From RHKX01 sp964641695 (GTDB lineage Bacteria > Actinomycetota > Thermoleophilia > Solirubrobacterales > 70-9): a stretch of DNA of 10,697 bases. The translations under genes were made by a program, and so were the position numbers. A model generated the notes under the pieces. It saw nothing but the letters and a program-made list of their open reading frames with translations. It had not been told where the DNA came from and ran no database searches. The stretch spans positions 1 through 10,697 of the forward strand of contig CAZXKG010000091.1 of NCBI GenBank assembly GCA_964641695.1. Reading direction: 5' to 3'. This document shows, piece by piece, positions 6,169 through 10,697 of the stretch (position 1 is its first letter; every line of letters begins with the position of its first letter).

Positions 6169-7296
6169 GTGCCGCGCGATCCCTACGAGATCCTCGGCGT
6201 CGACCGGGGGGCGTCCGAGGCGGAGATCAAGAAGGCGTTCCGCGGGCTCGCCAGGAAGCTCCATCCCGACGTCAACGGCTCCGACCCGCAGGCGGAGGAG
6301 AAGTTCAAGGAGGCCGCCGAGGCCTACGAGATCCTCTCCGACCCCGAGCGACGGCGCACCTTCGATGCCTTCGGCTACGACGGGCTCAGGACCGGTGGCT
6401 ACCGGCCCGGCGCCGGCGGCGGCTTCGAGGAGATCTTCGAGACGTTCTTCGGGGGCACGGGCTTCGGCGAGGCGTTCGGCTTCGGCGGTGGGTCCGGCCC
6501 CGCCTCGGGCGGCGACATCGGCGTCCGCCTGCGGATCGAGCTCGCCGACGTGATCGAGGGCGTCTCGCGCGCGGTCGAGTTCGAAGCCGTGGCGCGTTGC
6601 GAGCACTGCAACGGCAACGGAGCCGAGCCGGGGACGCCGATCGTCACCTGCGAGACGTGCGGCGGCGCCGGCCAGGTCCGCCAGGTGACGAGGACTCCGT
6701 TCGGGCAGATGGTCCGGGCTGCCGCGTGCCCCACCTGCCGGGGCGACGGCAAGGTCGCGGAGACGCCCTGCGCAGTCTGCGGCGGGCGCGGCGTGGAGAG
6801 GCGCGAGCGTACCTACGAGGTCGATGTGCCGGCGGGGATCGAGCACGGACAACGGATCCGGATCACGGGCGCCGGCGACGAGGCTCCCTCGGGGGGAGCG
6901 CCCGGAGACCTCTACGTGCAGGTGGAGATCGCCGAGGACGAGCGGTTCGTTCGCGAGGGCTCCGACCTCGTCACCGTGCTCGAGCTGAGCGCGACGGCGG
7001 CGATGCTAGGCGCCACCCTCCCGGTCGAGACGTTGACCGGGGTCGTCGACGTCGAGGTCAAGGGCGGAGCACAACACGGGGAGACGATCCGGGTTCGCGG
7101 AGAGGGCCTGCCGGCCCTCGGCAGGCCCGGCAGGCGGGGCGATCTGCACGTGGCGCTCTCGGTCGTCACGCCGGTGCGGCTCAGCGACGAGCAGCGCGAT
7201 CTGGCGGAGCGGCTGGAGGCTTCGCTGGGAGAGCGGAACGAGCCGGGGGGATCGCGCGGGGGGATCTTCGAGCGCGTCCGCCGCGCGTTGAGCTGA
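6169..7296 (+). CDS. dnaJ: Chaperone protein DnaJ (type I, full domain set)
   Basis: This 375-residue Hsp40 co-chaperone stimulates DnaK ATPase activity and delivers unfolded clients. The J domain spans 4-66 with HPD at 32-34. A Gly/Phe-rich region follows (about 68-116), including GFGEAFGFGGGSG. Four CxxCxGxG-type zinc repeats lie at C144/C147, C161/C164, C187/C190 and C201/C204. Two C-terminal substrate-binding beta domains follow, with VPAGIEHGQRIRI and the GDLYV and GDLHV motifs. The start is GTG at 6169, with GAGGG at 6156-6160 as a Shine-Dalgarno sequence. It sits 4 nt after hrcA and 4 nt before prmA, so the three genes are probably one transcript. No dnaK or grpE is in the window, so this is the hrcA-linked DnaJ copy; Actinobacteria often have a second dnaJ next to dnaK. 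Confidence 0.96.
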   Translation: MPRDPYEILGVDRGASEAEIKKAFRGLARKLHPDVNGSDPQAEEKFKEAAEAYEILSDPERRRTFDAFGYDGLRTGGYRPGAGGGFEEIFETFFGGTGFGEAFGFGGGSGPASGGDIGVRLRIELADVIEGVSRAVEFEAVARCEHCNGNGAEPGTPIVTCETCGGAGQVRQVTRTPFGQMVRAAACPTCRGDGKVAETPCAVCGGRGVERRERTYEVDVPAGIEHGQRIRITGAGDEAPSGGAPGDLYVQVEIAEDERFVREGSDLVTVLELSATAAMLGATLPVETLTGVVDVEVKGGAQHGETIRVRGEGLPALGRPGRRGDLHVALSVVTPVRLSDEQRDLAERLEASLGERNEPGGSRGGIFERVRRALS

Positions 7297-7300
7297 GATC

Positions 7301-8143
7301 GTGATCAGGCTCGCGATTCGGTGCCGGCCGGAGCAGGCCGAGACGATCCTGGCCGAGCTGCTGGAGCTCGCTCCCGGCGGCGTCGAGGAGTCGCGGGGGG
7401 ACGGCTACGTCGAGTACGCGGTCTACGGCCCGCCGGGTGAGATACCGATGCTTCCCGACGTCGAGGCCGCGGCCGGCGAGGGACTCGTCTCGGTCGAGAC
7501 GACCGAGGTTCCCGACGACTGGGCCGACCGCTGGCGCGACTTCCATCGTCCCGTCGTCGTCGGCGGGGGCCGGATGATCGTCAGGCCCTCCTGGGAGGCG
7601 GCGGCCGCGGGCGGAGCCGAGATCGAGCTGGTGGTCGACCCGGGGCGCGCCTTCGGGACCGGCTCCCACGCCACGACCCGGGGATGCCTCGAGGAGATGC
7701 TGACGCTCGCCGACGCGGGCGAGGCGACGGGAGCCCTGCTCGACTGGGGGACGGGCTCGGGAGTGCTGGCGATCGCGGCGGCGACGATGGGCTGGGGCCC
7801 GGTTCAGGGGGTGGACCACGAGATGCCCGCGGTCCAGATCGCGGCGGCGAACGCCGCCGACAACGGAGTCAGCGTCGATTTCGAGCGGCTCAACCTGCGC
7901 GAGCAGGCCCCGCCGGCCGCCCCCTGGGTCGTCGCGAACCTGACCTCGCCCCTGCTGCTCGAGCTGGCCGGCCGCATGCGGGCCGGTTCGATCGATCGAC
8001 CCGAGCACCTGCTGCTGAGCGGCATCCTCGCCGGCGAGGAGGAGCGGGTCGGGGCGGCGTTCGCACTCGCCGGCTTCTCCCGGCGCCGAAGCCGCGCGCT
8101 GAACGGCTGGTCGGTGCTCCTGCTCGATCGCGACGGGTCCTGA
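7301..8143 (+). CDS. prmA: Ribosomal protein L11 methyltransferase (PrmA)
   Basis: This 280-residue SAM-dependent methyltransferase would modify lysines and the N-terminus of ribosomal protein L11. Its family signature DPGRAFGTGSHATT is at 113-126. SAM motif I, LLDWGTGSGVLAIAA, is at 146-160, with the acidic D172 after the second strand. The post-II motif VVANLTSPLLLELA is at 210-223, replacing the more usual ANI form. LLLSGIL (237-243) and the terminal NGWSVLLL (268-275) complete the fold. The start is GTG at 7301, 4 nt after dnaJ. The dnaJ-prmA order is conserved in many Gram-positives, where rsmE often follows; here rsmE is absent and a membrane protein comes next. Motifs are clear; substrate is by family. 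Confidence 0.92.
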   Translation: MIRLAIRCRPEQAETILAELLELAPGGVEESRGDGYVEYAVYGPPGEIPMLPDVEAAAGEGLVSVETTEVPDDWADRWRDFHRPVVVGGGRMIVRPSWEAAAAGGAEIELVVDPGRAFGTGSHATTRGCLEEMLTLADAGEATGALLDWGTGSGVLAIAAATMGWGPVQGVDHEMPAVQIAAANAADNGVSVDFERLNLREQAPPAAPWVVANLTSPLLLELAGRMRAGSIDRPEHLLLSGILAGEEERVGAAFALAGFSRRRSRALNGWSVLLLDRDGS

Positions 8144-8172
8144 AGTCGTCTCGAATCGACCTCCGGCCCGGG

Positions 8173-8178
8173 TATGGT
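8173..8178 (+). promoter_or_regulatory. Putative -10 box (TATGGT) for the small membrane protein gene
   Basis: TATGGT matches TANNNT and ends 7 nt before the ATG at 8186. It overlaps an in-frame ATG at 8174, which would then lie upstream of transcription start. This argues for 8186 as the real start codon. No -35 element is clear. Confidence 0.45.
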
Positions 8179-8185
8179 CACGAGC

Positions 8186-8677
8186 ATGATCAGCGCTGCG
8201 GTTCAGTTCTACGATGTCGTCGTCTTCGCCCACATCGTCTCCGTGCTGGTCGCCTTCGGGCCACCGCTCGCGTACGGGATGTTCGCGATGACAGCCCAGC
8301 GTGAGGGCGGGGGCGAGGCCGTCCCCACGGTGGCCCGGGCGATTCTCGCCTGGGACCGTGGCCCGAGCACGATCGGGATGACGCTCGTGCTGCTCACCGG
8401 GATCTACCTCGGCGCCGACGGGCCCTTCGGGATGGGGAGCTTCTTCGTCAGCTGGGGGTTCGTCGCGATCATCGTCCTGTTCGGCTTCGTTCACGGCTTC
8501 TTCCTGCCCAAGGGCAGGAAGCTCATCGCGATCGCCGAGCGCGACCTCGAGCGCCCGGGCGGAGGCTTCTCCCCGGAGTTCCAGGCGCTCAACGCGCAGA
8601 TGGCCCGGATGGGCGCCCTCGCCGGCCTGATCGTGATCCTGACGATCTACGTGATGACCGCGAAGCCCTTCCTCTGA
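8186..8677 (+). CDS. Small four-helix integral membrane protein, DUF2269-like
   Basis: The product is 163 residues from ATG 8186; an in-frame ATG at 8174 would add MVTS, but it lies inside the -10-like box. Four hydrophobic helices are predicted at about 10-34, 60-77, 84-107 and 142-158. A short loop at 35-58 joins the first two, and a basic/acidic loop (109-140, with RKLIAIAERDLER) joins the last two. H16 in the first helix and H103 in the third are buried histidines of a kind seen in DUF2269/CopD-like membrane proteins, which is the closest resemblance I see. No catalytic motif or known function can be assigned. It has its own putative promoter 30 nt after prmA and is followed at once by a palindromic repeat whose arm overlaps its stop codon. 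Confidence 0.75.
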   Translation: MISAAVQFYDVVVFAHIVSVLVAFGPPLAYGMFAMTAQREGGGEAVPTVARAILAWDRGPSTIGMTLVLLTGIYLGADGPFGMGSFFVSWGFVAIIVLFGFVHGFFLPKGRKLIAIAERDLERPGGGFSPEFQALNAQMARMGALAGLIVILTIYVMTAKPFL

Positions 8678-8792
8678 GAGCGCGCTGGGCGCGGCGCGCT
8701 CCGTCGTCCTCCGCGGCTCACGGCCTCAACGACAAGGGATTGGGGCCGCTTCGCCTTGTGCGTCCTCGGATCGCTTGGCCCAGCACGCTCTC
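8676..8792. repeat. 117-bp imperfect palindrome, structured intergenic repeat (copy B)
   Basis: The left arm (8676-8690, GAGAGCGCGCTGGGC) begins inside the TGA stop of the preceding gene; the right arm (8778-8792) is its reverse complement at 14 of 15. GCGCTCC (8696-8702) can pair with GGATCGC (8768-8774) with one mismatch. An inner 6-bp stem ACAAGG (8732-8737) with CCTTGT (8754-8759) encloses a 16-nt loop ending GGGCCGCTTCG (8743-8753), the same loop length and near-identical loop as copy A. Core words TCACGGCCTCA, GGGCCGCTTCG, TGCGTCC and GATC appear in the same order as in copy A while the arms differ in sequence. Confidence 0.75.
8687..8725 (+). repeat. 39-bp direct repeat, first copy (inside palindrome B)
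   Basis: These 39 bases recur without a mismatch at 8800-8838, a period of 113 bp. The copy covers the inner end of the left arm and the left flank of the core of palindrome B. Confidence 0.9.
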
Positions 8793-8799
8793 CGGGGAA

Positions 8800-8838
8800 G
8801 GGCGCGGCGCGCTCCGTCGTCCTCCGCGGCTCACGGCC
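8800..8838 (+). repeat. 39-bp direct repeat, second copy (partial repeat element before murI)
   Basis: This is an exact copy of 8687-8725, starting 8 nt after palindrome B ends. Only the left part of the element is present; sequence similarity stops at 8839 and the murI start follows 27 nt later. It looks like a truncated second unit produced by tandem duplication or repeat insertion. Confidence 0.9.
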
Positions 8839-8865
8839 CGGGCGGGGTGATTTGATGGTCTGGCT

Positions 8866-9690
8866 GTGACGGCCGAGGGATCACTCCCAATTGCGATGTT
8901 CGACTCGGGGGTTGGCGGGTTGACCGTCCTCCACGAGTGCCTCGTCTCGCTGCCCGAGGAGGACTTCCTCTACCTCGGTGACAGCGCCAACTTCCCCTAC
9001 GGGACGAAGTCCGCGGAGGAGCTCCGGGGGCTCTCGGTCGCCAACGCGGAGTACTTGCTGGAGCGGGGCGCGAAGCTGCTCGTGATCGCCTGCAACTCGG
9101 CGACGTCCGCCGGGGCGGAGGCCGTCCGCGGACTGGCCGCGGGGTACGGCGTCGAGGTGGTGACCGTGATCGATCCCGAGGCGGAGATCGCGGCGGCGAT
9201 CACCGCATCCGGGCGGATTGGAGTGCTCGCGACCCCCGCGACGGTCGCCGGCGGCGCTTATCGGGAGGCGTTGCGCCGCTTCGGCCGGGAGCTGCAGGTG
9301 ACGGAGGTGCCCGCTCCCGACCTGGCGCCGATCATCCAGAACGGCTTCCCCTTCGACGAGTCGGTGGTCGCGACGGTGAGGAGCTACTGCGAGCCGCTCA
9401 AGGAGGCCGAGGTGGACACGGTCGTCCTCGGCTGCACCCACTACCCGTTGATCGCGCCGATGCTGCAGCGGATGCTCGGGCGGGACGTTCGGCTGATCAC
9501 CGCGGGGCACGCGATCGCCGCGGAGATCCAGCGCCTGCTGGACGCCTCCGGCCTCTCCTCGGGCGCCGCCGAGGAGGGCGAGTACCGGTTCGCCTGCACC
9601 GGAGACGTCGACTCCTTCCGCGAGCTCGGCACGCGCTTTCTGCAGATGCCCCTGGGGGAGGTCGAGCGGGTCTCGTCGGCGAGGGCCTGA
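8866..9690 (+). CDS. murI: Glutamate racemase
   Basis: This 274-residue cytoplasmic enzyme interconverts L- and D-glutamate to supply D-Glu for peptidoglycan. Family motifs are intact: IAMFDSGVGGLTVL (9-22) with catalytic-site D13 and S14; YLGDSANFPYGTKS (36-49); the first catalytic cysteine C76 in ACNSAT (75-80, where ACNTA is more common); and the second catalytic cysteine C190 in LGCTHYPL (188-195), followed by H192. The start is GTG at 8866; the next ATG at 8896 would remove the first beta strand and is unlikely. Only a weak TTTGAT box (8851-8856) lies upstream, 9 nt before the start. The gene is preceded by 188 bp of repeats and followed after 42 bp by the YqeY-like gene with its own putative promoter. 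Confidence 0.95.
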   Translation: MTAEGSLPIAMFDSGVGGLTVLHECLVSLPEEDFLYLGDSANFPYGTKSAEELRGLSVANAEYLLERGAKLLVIACNSATSAGAEAVRGLAAGYGVEVVTVIDPEAEIAAAITASGRIGVLATPATVAGGAYREALRRFGRELQVTEVPAPDLAPIIQNGFPFDESVVATVRSYCEPLKEAEVDTVVLGCTHYPLIAPMLQRMLGRDVRLITAGHAIAAEIQRLLDASGLSSGAAEEGEYRFACTGDVDSFRELGTRFLQMPLGEVERVSSARA

Positions 9691-9719
9691 TCGCCTGCCG
9701 CATCCGTTGTCGCGCCGTC

Positions 9720-9725
9720 TACCCT
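9720..9725 (+). promoter_or_regulatory. Putative -10 box (TACCCT) for the YqeY-like gene
   Basis: TACCCT matches TANNNT and ends 7 nt before the ATG at 9733, the same distance as at 1878 and 8186. No -35 element is evident in the 42-bp gap after murI. Confidence 0.4.
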
Positions 9726-9732
9726 TGGTGGC

Positions 9733-10170
9733 ATGAGCGAATCGATCCTCAACCGGGTCCAAGCGGACACCAAGCAGGCCATGAAGGCCGGAGAGCGTGA
9801 GCGCGTCGCGACCTTGCGGATGCTCACCAGCTCCCTGCAGCAGGACGAGAAGCTCGGCTCCGGCGATGCCGTCGCCGTTCTTCAGCGCGAGCGCAAGCGG
9901 CGGCTGGAGGCCGCGGAGGCGTTCGCCGACGGCGGCCGGGCCGAGCAGGCGGCGGCCGAGCGGGCCGAGGCCGAGCTGATCGAGGTGTACCTGCCCGCGC
10001 AGCTCGGCGACGACGAGTTGATCGCGATCATCGACGAGGCGATCGCGAGCACCGGCGCGACCGAGCAGAAGCAGATGGGGCAGGTGATCGGCGTCGTCAT
10101 GGGGAAGGTCGGCGGCCGGGCCGACGGCAAGCGGATCTCGACCACGGTGCGGCAGCGTCTTGGCGCGTAG
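9733..10170 (+). CDS. yqeY: GatB/YqeY domain-containing protein
   Basis: The product is 145 residues, close to the ~147 usual for YqeY. The N-terminal helical part has the family stretch MKAGERERVATLRML (17-31), followed by a charged helix with QRERKRRLEAAEAF (51-64) and YLPAQLGDDEL (86-96). The C-terminal small helical domain has MGQVIGVVMGKVGGRADGK (115-133). That domain is shared with the tail of GatB, the amidotransferase subunit that converts Glu-tRNA(Gln), so tRNA binding is often suggested, but the cellular role of free-standing YqeY is not settled. It overlaps the start of the downstream phoH-family gene by about 11 nt, suggesting co-translation; yqeY next to phoH is a familiar bacterial arrangement. 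Confidence 0.92.
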   Translation: MSESILNRVQADTKQAMKAGERERVATLRMLTSSLQQDEKLGSGDAVAVLQRERKRRLEAAEAFADGGRAEQAAAERAEAELIEVYLPAQLGDDELIAIIDEAIASTGATEQKQMGQVIGVVMGKVGGRADGKRISTTVRQRLGA

Positions 10171-10697
10171 GCAGCTGACGATCGACAACGAGATCGCGGC
10201 CGAGCTGGCCGGCTCCGGCGACTCCGTGCTGGATCGTCTCGACGAGCGGCTCGACTGCGAGGTCTTCCTGCGCGGGAACGTGATCACCCTCGACGGCAGC
10301 TCGACGGCGGTCGAGGAGGGTCAGGTGCTGGTCGAGGAGCTGGTCGAGCTGGTCGAGCGCGGCCACGAGCTGGAGCCGGGGACGATCGACGCGGTCGACG
10401 GCGCCGACGAGGCCGGGCTGGACCCGGCGGAGATGCTCGAGGACACGATCTGGCGCCATCGCGGCACCACGATCTCGCCGCGGACCGTCAACCAGAAGCG
10501 CTACGTCGACGCGGTCCGCGAGCGTACCGTCACCTTCGGGATCGGCCCCGCCGGCACCGGCAAGACGTTCCTCGCTGTCGCGATGGCGGTGGCCGCGCTC
10601 GAGTCGCGCGAGGTCAGCCGTCTGATCCTCACCCGTCCGGCGGTCGAGGCCGGCGAGCGGCTCGGCTTTCTCCCCGGCGACATGAAGGAGAAGGTCG
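10160..10697 (+). CDS. phoH: PhoH-family ATPase (YbeZ-like), 3' truncated by the window end
   Basis: The frame stays open to the last base, giving 179 visible residues of a family usually near 320-350. The only sensible start is TTG at 10160, which overlaps the end of yqeY and yields MARRQLTIDNE, a typical PhoH opening; CTG at 10175 is the alternative, and no ATG or GTG fits. An N-terminal domain (about 5-70, with VFLRGNVITLDG at 35-46) precedes an acidic linker and then the P-loop NTPase domain. TISPRTVNQKRYVDAV (104-119) leads into Walker A GPAGTGKT at 129-136, then LILTRPAVEAGERLGFLPGD (155-174), which is diagnostic of PhoH. The role is an ATPase/RNA-linked factor that in many bacteria sits before ybeY. 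Walker B and the C-terminus are off-window. Confidence 0.93.
   Translation, partial: MARRQLTIDNEIAAELAGSGDSVLDRLDERLDCEVFLRGNVITLDGSSTAVEEGQVLVEELVELVERGHELEPGTIDAVDGADEAGLDPAEMLEDTIWRHRGTTISPRTVNQKRYVDAVRERTVTFGIGPAGTGKTFLAVAMAVAALESREVSRLILTRPAVEAGERLGFLPGDMKEKV

Noticed and set aside
5893..6852. Minus-strand open frame across hrcA and dnaJ
   Set aside because: It is antisense to two firmly identified genes, and its C-terminal part is Arg/Ser/Pro-rich shadow sequence.
7181..8494. Long minus-strand open frame across prmA
   Set aside because: The opposite strand encodes PrmA with all motifs; the minus product is low-complexity Arg/Pro/Asp/Gly-rich sequence and crosses several gene boundaries.
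8687..8838. Possible CRISPR array from the 39-bp repeat
   Set aside because: There are only two copies, the intervening sequence belongs to a palindrome shared with 1754-1853, and no cas genes are present.
8881..10287. Long minus-strand open frame across murI, yqeY and the start of phoH
   Set aside because: It runs antisense to three well-identified genes and has shadow-type composition (Arg, Leu, Asp, Gly) with no motif.
10309..10356. GTCGAG/CTGGTCGAG short tandem repeats in the PhoH gene
   Set aside because: They encode an ordinary Val/Glu/Leu helix in frame with the protein; the repetition follows from codon bias.

Overview
This is a GC-rich chromosomal window from what is most likely an actinobacterium. 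A deep lineage such as Thermoleophilia/Solirubrobacterales is my guess from the overall feel, not a proven placement. The grounds are frequent GTG starts, actinobacterial-style neighbours, a HadA/HadB-like dehydratase pair, and several genes whose start codon lies only 6-8 nt after a TANNNT box with no ribosome-binding site (the leaderless arrangement common in Actinobacteria). Every gene reads rightwards except one. There are no tRNA or rRNA genes, CRISPR arrays or transposases.

Left part (1-2738): the 3' end of a class III-type zinc alcohol dehydrogenase is followed by a glyoxalase II-like metallo-beta-lactamase-fold hydrolase. Together they suggest thiol-dependent formaldehyde oxidation. 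Next comes a tight two-gene unit of MaoC/hotdog dehydratases resembling mycobacterial HadA and HadB.

Middle (2750-5023, minus strand): a 757-residue secreted protein of unknown function. It has a signal peptide, a long glycine-rich beta-type region, a very acidic linker and a basic C-terminus that looks like two fibronectin/Ig-like domains. It converges on the HadB-like gene with an 11-bp gap and diverges from hrcA.

Right part (5136-10697): the heat-shock and translation block hrcA-dnaJ-prmA, closely spaced and probably one operon, is followed by a small four-helix membrane protein, murI (glutamate racemase), a GatB/YqeY-domain protein and the 5' end of a PhoH-family ATPase. hrcA has no visible CIRCE operator in front of it.

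The most unusual feature is in the gaps. Two roughly 100-120 bp imperfect palindromes (1754-1853 and 8676-8792) share a core, carry different but self-complementary arms, and begin at or next to the stop codon of the upstream gene. An inner stem around a 16-nt loop shows two compensatory base-pair changes between the copies. A 39-bp exact direct repeat adds a partial third copy before murI, and the gap after the alcohol dehydrogenase holds a nested hairpin with related pieces. I read these as a family of structured intergenic repeats.
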